This document shows, in pieces, positions 1 to 8,790 of a DNA stretch of 23,026 nucleotides. Every line of letters starts with the position of its first letter. The first letter of the stretch is position 1. This stretch comes from an uncultured Polynucleobacter sp. (GTDB taxonomy: Bacteria > Pseudomonadota > Gammaproteobacteria > Burkholderiales > Burkholderiaceae), in the NCBI GenBank assembly GCA_937996825.1, contig CALKUJ010000267.1, positions 1-23,026 on the forward strand, written 5' to 3'. Both the position numbers and the translations under genes were made by a program. Under the pieces are notes generated by a model. That model did no database searches and had not been told where the DNA came from. It saw only the letters and a list, made by a program, of their open reading frames with translations.

Positions 1-2618
1 GCGTTGATAGAGTCTTGCCCTTTCGAACTTTCTTCGACTGACCCACCAATCGTGACTCTATAACCTGGAGGCATTTTTTCAATCAATGGTTGAAACTCTT
101 TAAACAAAACTGCAGTTGCAGTAGGTCCTTGGATACCCGGCATAACATCGGCTTGAACCGTGATCGCATACTCACGATTTTCGCGCCACATGGTAGCTGG
201 CTCCCAAACCACTTTGACTTGAGCAATCCTACCCAATGGAATAGCCTGACCAGAAACCGTGGTTAACATCGTCTCATTAAGATCGGTAACGTGATCACGC
301 TCAGATCTAGGTAAACGCAAGACGATGGGTGCCAATAAATCACCCTCTCGGTATTGTCCAACCACCACGCCACCAAAATGACTAGATAAAGTCTGTGCAA
401 TCACTTGTGGCGGCACACCTAACTCGCGGGCCTTGGCTGAATCAACCTCAATTTTTGCAACAGGTTGATTCTCATTCCAATTGTCTTTAATACCGTAAAT
501 CAATTTAGATGAACGCATCACGCTCAATAATTGATTGGCTTCTTCTCGCAACTTAATTGGGTCATCACCCGTCACACGGAACTCAACTGGATAACTAACT
601 GGCGGGCCATTTGGAAGTAATTTGACACGCAACCTAGCTTCAGGAGCAACATCTTCCAATAATCTTGGCAAATCACGGTTCAAGCGGTCTCTTTCTGCCA
701 GATCAGCAATGATGATTGCCTGAGAAGTATTGGATCTTGGAAAAATAATATCCAATGGCAAGAAAAATCTTGGCGCGCCGTGACCAATCCACATCGTCAC
801 AGACTGAACACCTTTTTGCTCCAATATTTTTGCCTCAATTTTTTTAGCTGCAGCTTCCGTAGCCTCGAAGCTAGCACCTTCAGCTAAGAATATGTCGACC
901 AAAATCTCAGGGCGAGATGAGTCTGGGAAAAACTGTTGCTGCACCTGACTCATACCAACAATGCCAAGAACAAAACTCGCAATCGTTGCCATGATGGCTT
1001 TTTTACGATGATCAATGCACCATGCAACGACCACTCTGAAACGCTCATAGAACGGCGTATCAAAATGTTCATGCTGAGCCCCCTCAGGAGTGGCATGGGC
1101 TGGCTTCTTCAAGAGCAAGAATCCTAAGTACGGCACAAATAACACAGATACAAACCAAGAAATGATGAGTGCTGCGGCAGTGACAGCAAAAATAGCAAAG
1201 GTGTATTCACCGACGGCTGACTTTGCAATACCAATGGGTAAAAAGCCAACCGCTGTGATCAAGGTACCTGTCAACATCGGCATCGCTGTGAGCTCATAAG
1301 CCGCTGTCACAGCTTTCATGCGATCGTAGCCTTCTTCCATCTTACGCACCATCATTTCTACAACGATGATGGCGTCATCAACCAAAAGACCCAAGGCAAT
1401 GATCAAGGAGCCCAAGGAAATCTTATGCAAGCCCACACCTGCCAAATGCATCACCAAGAAGGTCACGGCCATCACCAAAGGAATACTGATGGCCACCACC
1501 AAGCCAGGTCTTGGATCAATCCTCCAAGGATGTCGATGCAGACCTAGGGCCAACAAACTCACAGCTAGGACGATGATCAATGCTTCAAGCAAGGTGATCA
1601 AGAATTCTTTGACCGAGCCAGACACCACTTTTGGCTGATCTTGTATCAATGACAAGGTCACGCCAGCTGGCAAATCTTTTTCAATCAATTGACTGGCCTT
1701 GGTCAAAGTTTCCCCAAGCTCGACACTGTCGCCCCCTTTGGCCATAGATATACCCAAAGCCACCAACTCTTCACCCTGAAAGCGTACTTTGCTTTTCGCT
1801 GGATTGACCACATCACGGCGAACCTCAGCAATATCCCCTAAACGAATCGATGCACCGGATGGAGCACGCAATGGCATGGCTTTGATATCTGCCACATTCT
1901 CAAAAGGTCCACCTACGCGGATGGGCATTGAAAAAGATGCTGATTCAATATTTCCACCACTTTCAATGGTGTTTTGTTGATTCAACTGCTGCGCTACAAC
2001 TGCAGGTGATAAACCATACTGAGCCATCTTTTTGCGAGACAGCTCAACGTAAACCATTTCATCTTGTAAACCGTAGACGTTCACTTTGCCAACGTCTTTG
2101 ACTTGTAATAAGCGTTGCCTGATCTGGGTTGTGAAGTCTCTCACTTCACGAGGTGTATACCCTTTTGCAGACATGGCAAAGATAACGCCAAAAGTATCAC
2201 CAAAATCATCGTCAAAATAAGGGCCTTGCACCCCCATCGGCAAATAGGATTTTGAATCATTAACTTTTTTACGGACGGTGTAAAAAAGATTAGGAATCTC
2301 TTTGGCAGGTGTACTGTCTTTAGCAAAAAAGATGATCATTGATTCGCCAGGATGTGAAAAACTGCGAATCTTGTCGATGCTCGGAACTTCTTGCAAAGTT
2401 CTTTCAATCTTATTGGTGACTTGATCGGATACCTGAACAGCTGTTGCTCCAGGCCAAATGGTTCGTATCACCATGGCCCTGAAAGCAAATGGTGGATCTT
2501 CGTCTTGACCTAATTGAAAATAAGAACCGATGCCCAGTAAGACCAAGGCAATCATCAAATAGCGCGTCAGCGCACTATTCTGAATCGCCCAACGCGACAA
2601 ATTGAAACGATCAGACAT
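1..2618 (-). CDS. RND-family efflux pump inner-membrane subunit (3' end outside the window)
   Basis: This open frame runs from an ATG at 2618 to the left window edge without a stop, giving 872 residues of an expected roughly 1,000 to 1,050. The N-terminus has the first transmembrane helix followed by a long periplasmic porter region with the LGQDEDPPF and IWPGATA motifs typical of one HAE1-like RND subgroup. The proton-relay motif GLLVDDAIIVVE carries the paired aspartates at about residues 414-415, matching Asp407/Asp408 of AcrB. A second periplasmic loop follows around the FFPDSSRPEI segment. Such proteins use proton flow to export hydrophobic compounds, with an adaptor and an outer-membrane channel. 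The start codon shares one base with the stop of the adaptor gene, which implies translational coupling. No outer-membrane channel gene is visible. The substrate is unknown; its place downstream of sox genes does not prove a sulfur-related role. Confidence 0.93.
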   Translation of the reverse strand, partial: MSDRFNLSRWAIQNSALTRYLMIALVLLGIGSYFQLGQDEDPPFAFRAMVIRTIWPGATAVQVSDQVTNKIERTLQEVPSIDKIRSFSHPGESMIIFFAKDSTPAKEIPNLFYTVRKKVNDSKSYLPMGVQGPYFDDDFGDTFGVIFAMSAKGYTPREVRDFTTQIRQRLLQVKDVGKVNVYGLQDEMVYVELSRKKMAQYGLSPAVVAQQLNQQNTIESGGNIESASFSMPIRVGGPFENVADIKAMPLRAPSGASIRLGDIAEVRRDVVNPAKSKVRFQGEELVALGISMAKGGDSVELGETLTKASQLIEKDLPAGVTLSLIQDQPKVVSGSVKEFLITLLEALIIVLAVSLLALGLHRHPWRIDPRPGLVVAISIPLVMAVTFLVMHLAGVGLHKISLGSLIIALGLLVDDAIIVVEMMVRKMEEGYDRMKAVTAAYELTAMPMLTGTLITAVGFLPIGIAKSAVGEYTFAIFAVTAAALIISWFVSVLFVPYLGFLLLKKPAHATPEGAQHEHFDTPFYERFRVVVAWCIDHRKKAIMATIASFVLGIVGMSQVQQQFFPDSSRPEILVDIFLAEGASFEATEAAAKKIEAKILEQKGVQSVTMWIGHGAPRFFLPLDIIFPRSNTSQAIIIADLAERDRLNRDLPRLLEDVAPEARLRVKLLPNGPPVSYPVEFRVTGDDPIKLREEANQLLSVMRSSKLIYGIKDNWNENQPVAKIEVDSAKARELGVPPQVIAQTLSSHFGGVVVGQYREGDLLAPIVLRLPRSERDHVTDLNETMLTTVSGQAIPLGRIAQVKVVWEPATMWRENREYAITVQADVMPGIQGPTATAVLFKEFQPLIEKMPPGYRVTIGGSVEESSKGQDSIN

Positions 2619-3487
2619 CACTGAGCCTTTTCAGCGATGGCGATTCTGACTTGTTGCCCTTCACTCAAGGCATGCCAACCAGTAGCGATCACGATGTCGC
2701 CAGCAACCAAGCCACTCACCAATTCGGCTGATTGATCATCAATCCTTCCCAAGACAAGTTTGACAGCACTGATTTTTCCTGTGGTTTGAGATCCTTGGTC
2801 AAGGGTTAATTTGAAGACACTCACACCATCACTGTGTATGGCAGTTGTTGGAATTTTTAGAGAAGCTTTAGAGGCAGTCTTCGCATTGTTATTATTTTTT
2901 TCATTCCTATTAGTGGCTTTATCAGTGATGATTTTTCCAACCACATCCTGATTGCTGACCATCTGCCCCACAGAAATGTTCATCTGAGAAACTTTGCCAG
3001 CCTCCAAAGCTCTCAAAGTAACAAAGCCGATACTTTCAATGGCTTGCTCATACTTAGCGCGGGCTGATTCGATGGTTGCTACACGACGATCAAACTCAGA
3101 GGCTGAGATGAAGTTTTTATTTTTTAAGTCGGTGTATCTTTTAAAGTCAGCTTCAGCGGACTGCAACTCTGCTTTGACTGCTCGGTAACTGATCATCACA
3201 GACGATTCGGAGGACACACTGTTTGGAATGATGCGCGCCAATGATTGGCCAGGTAAAACTGAGTCACCTGATTTGACCAGCAACTCCATGACTTTGCCGC
3301 TGGCATCAAAGCGTAAAACACCAGGGTCCTTCATCACCCCAGGCTCTTGAATCATCTCACTGGACTGACCCACAACCACCACTTTGACTAATCGAGGAAG
3401 AGGTTCTTGATCAGGACCTTTGCCACACGCCGAAAAAATGATGATTGATGCAAAAAGTGCAAGTAATTTGAGGGGGTTTAGGTTCAT
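2618..3487 (-). CDS. RND efflux periplasmic adaptor (membrane fusion) lipoprotein, unusually short
   Basis: The 289-residue product should link the RND pump to an outer-membrane channel. It begins with a lipoprotein-type signal peptide ending FSAC, with the acylated cysteine at residue 21. A first lipoyl half follows (about residues 55-88, GKVMELLVKSGDSV), then a helical hairpin (about 97-152), the second lipoyl half (about 160-187, GKVSQMNISVGQMV) and a membrane-proximal domain (about 209-283, with IPTTAIHSDG and SGLVAGDIVIATGWHAL). Between the second lipoyl half and the membrane-proximal domain there is only a short linker rich in Asn, Lys and Ala, where the family normally has a beta-barrel domain. 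Family members are usually 350-400 residues long. I chose the ATG at 3487 over the in-frame TTG one codon upstream. No strong ribosome-binding site is visible, so translation may be coupled to the DUF2244 gene nine bases upstream. Confidence 0.88.
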   Translation of the reverse strand: MNLNPLKLLALFASIIIFSACGKGPDQEPLPRLVKVVVVGQSSEMIQEPGVMKDPGVLRFDASGKVMELLVKSGDSVLPGQSLARIIPNSVSSESSVMISYRAVKAELQSAEADFKRYTDLKNKNFISASEFDRRVATIESARAKYEQAIESIGFVTLRALEAGKVSQMNISVGQMVSNQDVVGKIITDKATNRNEKNNNNAKTASKASLKIPTTAIHSDGVSVFKLTLDQGSQTTGKISAVKLVLGRIDDQSAELVSGLVAGDIVIATGWHALSEGQQVRIAIAEKAQ

Positions 3488-3496
3488 CAAAGCATT

Positions 3497-3973
3497 TTAA
3501 TGCAAGCAAAGCCTCAGTGCCTGCCTGATTTCTTTGGCCAAATCGTGCCTCTTCTCAGCCAAAATGAATTGCCCAATCGAGATGGTTTGCGCCCCACTCT
3601 CCAATATGACCAAGTCCTTTTTTCGGTCATACAAAGATTCAGGGTCTTTGACTCTGACCCATGGGGCATTCCATTGAGTGAGAGATTTTTTGTATCCCAG
3701 GTTCAATTCGATGATCAATGCTGAATCTTGCAAGGTGATTTTTTCGTAATCTCTGGCATGTCTGGCATAAATGAGTAATGCAATACCTAATACTGAGAGC
3801 TCAATCAAAGTGAAAGGCAAAACCATCCACGCACCAATGAACCAAAAATAAGTGGTGATCAAGCTTGAAATGCACACCATGGATAAATAAAAAATACCCA
3901 CCTGCTTGGGTGTAAACGAGCAATTACGCCGCATCAACCACACGGTTTTAGCTGGTGGAGCTTCGGCGTTCAT
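3497..3973 (-). CDS. DUF2244 family integral membrane protein
   Basis: This 158-residue protein matches the DUF2244 pattern: a cytoplasmic N-terminus with RRNCSFTPKQ, two closely spaced transmembrane helices (about residues 27-47 and 50-70) separated by a tight turn (WFIGAWMVLPF), then YARHARDYEKI and a soluble C-terminal half. Family function is not established; in many proteobacteria members lie near respiratory or membrane-protein genes. Its ATG at 3973 directly abuts the TAA of the TSUP gene with no spacer, and the adaptor gene follows nine bases later, so it is very likely cotranscribed with both. I cannot assign a reaction. A role in sulfur transport or envelope upkeep would be only guilt by association. 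Confidence 0.85.
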   Translation of the reverse strand: MNAEAPPAKTVWLMRRNCSFTPKQVGIFYLSMVCISSLITTYFWFIGAWMVLPFTLIELSVLGIALLIYARHARDYEKITLQDSALIIELNLGYKKSLTQWNAPWVRVKDPESLYDRKKDLVILESGAQTISIGQFILAEKRHDLAKEIRQALRLCLH

Positions 3974-4777
3974 TTAGAGGGTCAATTTGATCAGCATGGC
4001 CATAGCTACCAAGATAGCAAAGATTGCAAAAGCTTGCTGAACCCTAGGCCCAGAAATGCTCTTGACCAACTGTCGACCAAGCAATAGACCCAACATGGAC
4101 CCTGCAGCAAAGGGCAATGCCAAAGACCAGTTCATCGCACCATAGAAATTAGAAAAAATCACCCCACCCGTTGAGACGATGGTGAGCACGCCTAATGAAG
4201 TCGCGACGATTGATTTGATGGGCAGGTCCGTGAACTTTTTCAAGGCGGGCACGATGATGAAACCCCCACCTACTCCCAGTAAGCCTGAAAAAAATCCAGC
4301 CAGCGCTCCTGAACCAAAGAGTGCCCTGGCGCAAGGCAATGTCCAAGTGAGCTTACCAATGGTTTGATCAAGCTGACACGGTGGACCAAGCTCTTCCTCA
4401 ATACCAGCCAATTCTCTTTTGGCCTGAGCCCACATATTTCTGGCAACCAACAAAAGAATCATGGCAAAAATCAGGACCAAAGGCCAATTAGGCAACTGGT
4501 GCGCCAACCAAATACCAATGGGTGACAAAATCAAACCTGCACAAGCAATCAAGAGAGCTGCTTTGTACCTGAGTATGTTGGCGGTAAAACCAAGATAAGC
4601 GCCCAAGCCTGCAGATAAGGCCACCGCCAATAATCCGACCGGGGCAGCTTGCGCAACATTCAAATGTAGAAAAAATCCCAAGAGGGGCACAGATAAGATG
4701 GCCCCGCCAGCACCCGTCAAACCCAAGACCACTCCGACAAAAATGCCGAGAGTGATCCCGATGAGTGTTAAATCCAA
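3974..4777 (-). CDS. TauE/SafE (TSUP) family transporter, probable sulfite or organosulfonate exporter
   Basis: The 267-residue protein is almost entirely hydrophobic, with about eight predicted helices in two halves. Each half carries the glycine-rich signature of the family: GLTGAGGAILSVPLL near residues 19-33 and SGLLGVGGGFIIVPAL near 164-179. TSUP proteins move small sulfur-containing anions such as sulfite, sulfoacetate or thiosulfate across the inner membrane. The start appears to be TTG at 4777, because no ATG or GTG lies near the first helix. It is only four bases after the stop of the YeeE-DUF442 gene, so translation is probably coupled. TauE, YeeE and DUF442 together resemble the sulfur-detoxification modules of BigR-type operons. 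The export substrate is inferred, not shown. Confidence 0.9.
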   Translation of the reverse strand: MDLTLIGITLGIFVGVVLGLTGAGGAILSVPLLGFFLHLNVAQAAPVGLLAVALSAGLGAYLGFTANILRYKAALLIACAGLILSPIGIWLAHQLPNWPLVLIFAMILLLVARNMWAQAKRELAGIEEELGPPCQLDQTIGKLTWTLPCARALFGSGALAGFFSGLLGVGGGFIIVPALKKFTDLPIKSIVATSLGVLTIVSTGGVIFSNFYGAMNWSLALPFAAGSMLGLLLGRQLVKSISGPRVQQAFAIFAILVAMAMLIKLTL

Positions 4778-4781
4778 CTAA

Positions 4782-6299
4782 TTAACCAACTTGTTGAGCC
4801 AACATGTATAAGTTAGTTGACCTGGCGCCTGAGCGGCAGAAAGCCAAAATTGGGCCAGGCATGGTCTCGAGCAAGCGAGCCATTTCTTGCGCTTGCTCTA
4901 AAGTGATTTGACCGCTGATCACAGGCAAATATGCGTAATTGAGGCCCAATGCTTTTGCCGCGATTTCAATTTCCGCATTCAAAGGTTGCTGTGGACCAGC
5001 TTCACCATCAGGACGATTATTGATGATGGATTTGTAACCTTGACGCGCGATTTCAGCAACATCGTCCGCAGTGATTTGGCCTAAAGTACCAAATTGATCT
5101 GTATGACAAGCGATTTGAAGTGGCATGCCACATCCTCCAGTGTTTGAATGTTGATTTGAATGATTACTTCCTATAACAGGCTCGCATGGTGGCGGAAGCA
5201 TTCTCCATTGCAAATATCTCATCGCCAAAAGTGCGCCCATAATGAACCCTGCAATAGCAATGAATGAACTGATGGCCAAAGTTGAAATGCCGGTCAAGCC
5301 TTGACCGATGGTGCAACCAAAGGCCGTCACACCACCCACACCCATCAAGATGCCACCGAGCAAATGATTGCCAGTGTCTTCTGCATTTCTAAAAGTTTCC
5401 CAATGGAAAGTCTTGGTCACGATCGAGTAGATGAATGAACCAAGGATCAAGCCAAAAACTGAAGCAATACCCAAGGTTATTTTTCTGCTCGCATCACTGA
5501 AGAATGTTAGCCACTCGACCACGTAAGCATAAGGTGCCACATACGTTAAGCTTTCCATGCGTCCACTGTTGGTTGCCACGAAGACTTCTTCTAATGTATT
5601 TGGGTCTTCAGCCACATAACCCAAGACCCCTGAAATCCACCAAACCAATATAACTGCTCCGCCAACACCAAAACCTGCCAAGAGGTTATTCAGATTCCAA
5701 AACTCTTTTTTGATCAGCGCAAACAAAATCAGTGCGCCACCAATGATGAGTGCCAAACTGATTTGCAAAGTATCTTTGGCCATACCCATCGAAGCAGCAA
5801 GCACACTTGGCAAATCCTGTTGTGTTGATAAGGTGACAAATACAGTGTCAGTTGTATTAACTCTTAAAACGCCAAACACGCCTCTTAAAGTCATATAAGA
5901 GGAAAGAGCCAAAGTCAAAAAGACCACCAAAGACTTGAGGTTGCCAGAACCAATGCGCAATAAAGTTTTACTACCGCAACCTGAAGCCAAGACCATGCCA
6001 AAACCAAACATCAAAGAACCGACGATCGTGGATAACCAAGTTAAGCGTGAGCCGGTGTAAATAGATTTGCTGACATCGATCACACCCATGGATGTCATTA
6101 CCCCAACACCTAAAACAGCCACACCCATGGCCAAAAGCCATTGACGCATGCGCGTCCACTCGCCCATGATGGCGATATCGGTGATGGCACCCATGGTGCA
6201 AAAGCGTGTTTTTTGTAAAACAATGCCCAAAAGGATGGTCACCACAAATGTGGACCAGATAACAGAGCTAGAGATCGAATTTAAGTTAATTTCAGGCAT
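4782..6299 (-). CDS. YeeE/YedE (TsuA-like) sulfur transporter fused to a C-terminal DUF442 domain
   Basis: The 505-residue protein has two parts. Residues 1 to about 366 form a multi-pass YeeE/YedE transporter. It has three conserved-looking cysteines: Cys34 in RFCTMGA, Cys108 in ASGCGSKTL and Cys329 in FGCTIGQGLTG. These fit the three cysteines known to relay thiosulfate in TsuA. A hydrophilic linker with several Asn, Ser and His residues (about 370-390) leads to residues 392-505. This part matches DUF442 (TIGR01244 type), with the NNRPDGE segment and a Cys-X5-Arg loop, CRSGARS, with Cys488 and Arg494. DUF442 domains occur with persulfide dioxygenases and transporters in sulfide-detoxification operons. 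Import of thiosulfate or another sulfane-sulfur compound coupled to cytoplasmic sulfur transfer is inferred. An internal ribosome-binding site may allow separate production of the DUF442 part. Confidence 0.92.
   Translation of the reverse strand: MPEINLNSISSSVIWSTFVVTILLGIVLQKTRFCTMGAITDIAIMGEWTRMRQWLLAMGVAVLGVGVMTSMGVIDVSKSIYTGSRLTWLSTIVGSLMFGFGMVLASGCGSKTLLRIGSGNLKSLVVFLTLALSSYMTLRGVFGVLRVNTTDTVFVTLSTQQDLPSVLAASMGMAKDTLQISLALIIGGALILFALIKKEFWNLNNLLAGFGVGGAVILVWWISGVLGYVAEDPNTLEEVFVATNSGRMESLTYVAPYAYVVEWLTFFSDASRKITLGIASVFGLILGSFIYSIVTKTFHWETFRNAEDTGNHLLGGILMGVGGVTAFGCTIGQGLTGISTLAISSFIAIAGFIMGALLAMRYLQWRMLPPPCEPVIGSNHSNQHSNTGGCGMPLQIACHTDQFGTLGQITADDVAEIARQGYKSIINNRPDGEAGPQQPLNAEIEIAAKALGLNYAYLPVISGQITLEQAQEMARLLETMPGPILAFCRSGARSTNLYMLAQQVG
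5124..5138 (-). promoter_or_regulatory. Internal Shine-Dalgarno and ATG at the start of the DUF442 domain
   Basis: Reading the minus strand, GGAGGA (5138-5133) is followed seven bases after its GGAGG core by an in-frame ATG (5126-5124), codon 392 of the fusion. The position falls between the hydrophilic linker and the first conserved DUF442 residues. From here a 114-residue protein, close to normal size for the domain, could be made alone. In frame the bases encode Gly-Gly-Cys-Gly, so the match could be accidental. The near-ideal sequence, spacing and domain boundary argue for function or for a relic of two formerly separate genes. Confidence 0.45.
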
Positions 6300-6349
6300 A
6301 GATAGAGGTTTGACCTTACAAGCCTGACATTTTATGGCATTTTTGGCGA

Positions 6350-7042
6350 TTAGCCCTTGGCTTGATCTTTTGTTGAGACTTTCAAGTACTCTTGATCACT
6401 GAAGCGCGGCACCCAATTTGGCTTGTAAATCACAAATACAGCCAGCAACATTCCCGATAAAGAACCTTCTGTGAATGACAAAACAACCAAGGTCACAAAC
6501 CAATCGACCAAGTCCATTGATAAGCCAAGACTGCTTGGCCAAAAAGCCTGATGCCAAATCATCAAACCGACCGCTGGAATGATGACACTCAGAACACCAG
6601 CCACGTAACCATGACCAAAGATGAACACAAAGAGATGCTTAGGTAGACAACCGCCGATCAAGCGCATCACACCACAAGCGCACATGGCTGGTAAAACACC
6701 CAAAAGAAGAAATTGATGCAAAGCGTGATTCAAGGTCCATGAAGAGACCAAGGCAACGATGGTTGTTACACCTGCAAGCATGACAATCGCTGGGCGTAAG
6801 CCATACATCGCCACCAATAAAGACGCGCCAAAGAATTGAAACGATAAACCGATCAGAGCATCAGCAGCCATACCAGGCATGTAAGCACGGATATTCCAGG
6901 CCAAACCAAGCGCCAAGATACCGCCCAATACTGAATTAACCACCTGAGGCCTGATCAAAACTCTCCAATGATCATTGGAGAAAGCCCAGAACAGAACAAG
7001 ACCAGATATAAGAAGAGATATGCTGGTCATGTTCATAGTCAT
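6350..7042 (-). CDS. CbiM-like (energy-coupling factor permease family) integral membrane protein
   Basis: The 230-residue protein has about six hydrophobic helices. Features recalling the CbiM family are the NSVLGGILALGLAW helix, the PAMCACGVMRLIG segment (about residues 118-130), the LPKHLFVFIFGHGY motif (133-146) and the terminal FTEGSLSGMLLAVFVIYKPNW (190-210). Classical CbiM proteins take up cobalt or nickel with CbiN, CbiQ and CbiO and bind metal at an N-terminal MHIPDG-type motif. That motif is absent here, and no ECF ATPase or CbiQ-like gene is nearby. This agrees with the CbiM-like single proteins seen in other betaproteobacteria. The gene starts six bases after soxB and no clear ribosome-binding site is seen, so coupling to soxB is likely. 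The substrate is unknown; metal transport is only the family expectation. Confidence 0.7.
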   Translation of the reverse strand: MTMNMTSISLLISGLVLFWAFSNDHWRVLIRPQVVNSVLGGILALGLAWNIRAYMPGMAADALIGLSFQFFGASLLVAMYGLRPAIVMLAGVTTIVALVSSWTLNHALHQFLLLGVLPAMCACGVMRLIGGCLPKHLFVFIFGHGYVAGVLSVIIPAVGLMIWHQAFWPSSLGLSMDLVDWFVTLVVLSFTEGSLSGMLLAVFVIYKPNWVPRFSDQEYLKVSTKDQAKG

Positions 7043-7048
7043 GATGGC

Positions 7049-8776
7049 TTATGCAGCGAAACCAGGGTTTCCTTTTGCACCCTCAATGATTGGCATATTG
7101 AGTTGCTTCGCTTTCACTGTCTTGATGTCGCGAAGGTATTTAGCCACCACATCCCAGATTGGCTCACCACCAGCCGCTTTTGCTTCTTCTGCCACTGGAG
7201 CCCAGCCCGCGACCTTATAAGTCTTGTTCGGATCAATCAACTTACCATTGAGCGTCATATTGCTGATGCGCTTGTTCGCTTGTCCCATCGGATTGATCGA
7301 ATACTGAAGACCACCCACACGCACCATGTCACCACCCTGTTGGTAGTATGGATCTGGGTTGAATAAGTTATCAGCGATATCCTCAAGCACTGTCTTGATC
7401 ATGTCACCCTTCATCATCGTCACAGTGGTCCATGGGTAGGTGATCGCCGTTTGATCAAGCACGTGCTCCATGGTGATGGCCTGCCCTGGTAACAATGAAG
7501 TACCCCAACGGAAACCTGGTGAGAAAGCAATTTCAGCATTTTTCACCGCCATCAAACCATCCAAAATCAATTGGTCAAAGCTACCATTGAAGTTGCCACG
7601 ACGGTACAAAGTACCTTCAGTCACAGCAAGCTTCTCACCCAACTTGGTTTCATAAGGAGCGCGAATCTTATCGATCAGTTTATTCATCGCTGCATCAGCA
7701 GGAATCATGTCTGAGAAAACTGGCAATAGTTTGTAACGGAAATCAGCAATCTTGCCACCGTTCACTTTGAAATCTAGAACGCCCAAGAATTTACCGTTTG
7801 AACCTGCATTCGTTACCAAAGTAACGCCACCTGGATTTTTGACTTTCACTGGAGTTGGCACACCATCGTGAGTATGTCCACCGAGGATTGCATCGATACC
7901 TGTAACACGACCAGCCATCTTCAAGTCAACGTCCATACCGTTGTGTGAGAGAACGACCACAACTTTTGCACCCTTGGCACGAACTTCGTTCACCATTTTT
8001 TGCATGTTGTCATCTTGAATACCAAAGGTCCAGTTGGCAACCATATAGCGTGGATTAGCAATTGGGGTGTATGGGAAAGCTTGACCAATCACAGCCACTT
8101 TCACACCATTCATTTCACGAATCACATAAGGATCAAATACCTGATCACCGAAGTCATTGGTTTTGATGTTTTGAGCCAAGAATGAAATCTTGCCCTTGAA
8201 ATCTTTTTCAACAATTTCTTTCACGCGGTCCTCACCGAGAGTCATCTCCCAGTGTGGCGTCATGATGTCAACACCCAAGGCCAAACATGCATCCACCATG
8301 TCTTGACCATTGGTCCACAAAGCAGTACCTGAACCTTGCCATGTATCACCACCGTCTAATAGCAATGCGCCTGGACGATTGCTCTTCATTTTTTTAACCA
8401 ATGTGGCCAAGTGCGCAAATCCACCTACTTTGCCGTATGTGGCTGCTGCTTTTTCAAAGTTCAGATAGGTGAAGGCATGAGCTTCTAAGGTGTTCGGCTT
8501 GATGTTGTGAGCCTTGAGTAGATGCTCGCCCACCAAGTGAGGTGTTTTACCAAACTGATCACCGAAGCCTAAGTTCACATCTGGCTCACGGAAATAGATT
8601 GGTTTTAATTGTGCGTGACAGTCAGTGAAATGTAGAAAATGCACATTACCGAAACGAGGTAAATCATAAAACTTGTTGGCTGCTGATTGAGCTTGCGCGT
8701 AATCAGTATTGAGGGCCATACCACCCGCCGAGGCAACTGCTAATACTTGCAAAAACTCTCTACGATTCATTGACAT
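7049..8776 (-). CDS. soxB: SoxB, thiosulfohydrolase of the Sox system
   Basis: SoxB hydrolyses the SoxY-bound cysteine S-thiosulfonate and releases sulfate in the periplasm. The 575-residue protein starts with a twin-arginine signal (NRREFLQVLAVASAGGMA) and has the binuclear metallophosphoesterase fold of the 5'-nucleotidase family. Metal-ligand motifs are visible: FTDCH (Asp52, His54), DGGDTWQGSG (141-150), LSHNG (His278) and GGHTHDG (His301, His303). The enzyme is known to use a dimanganese centre. Length and motifs agree with SoxB orthologues. The ATG at 8776 has TAAGG six bases upstream. That ribosome-binding site lies just beyond the T-tract of a terminator-like hairpin between soxX and soxB, so soxB may be expressed at a lower level or depend on read-through. 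Confidence 0.97.
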   Translation of the reverse strand: MSMNRREFLQVLAVASAGGMALNTDYAQAQSAANKFYDLPRFGNVHFLHFTDCHAQLKPIYFREPDVNLGFGDQFGKTPHLVGEHLLKAHNIKPNTLEAHAFTYLNFEKAAATYGKVGGFAHLATLVKKMKSNRPGALLLDGGDTWQGSGTALWTNGQDMVDACLALGVDIMTPHWEMTLGEDRVKEIVEKDFKGKISFLAQNIKTNDFGDQVFDPYVIREMNGVKVAVIGQAFPYTPIANPRYMVANWTFGIQDDNMQKMVNEVRAKGAKVVVVLSHNGMDVDLKMAGRVTGIDAILGGHTHDGVPTPVKVKNPGGVTLVTNAGSNGKFLGVLDFKVNGGKIADFRYKLLPVFSDMIPADAAMNKLIDKIRAPYETKLGEKLAVTEGTLYRRGNFNGSFDQLILDGLMAVKNAEIAFSPGFRWGTSLLPGQAITMEHVLDQTAITYPWTTVTMMKGDMIKTVLEDIADNLFNPDPYYQQGGDMVRVGGLQYSINPMGQANKRISNMTLNGKLIDPNKTYKVAGWAPVAEEAKAAGGEPIWDVVAKYLRDIKTVKAKQLNMPIIEGAKGNPGFAA

Positions 8777-8790
8777 AAAAAACCTTATTA

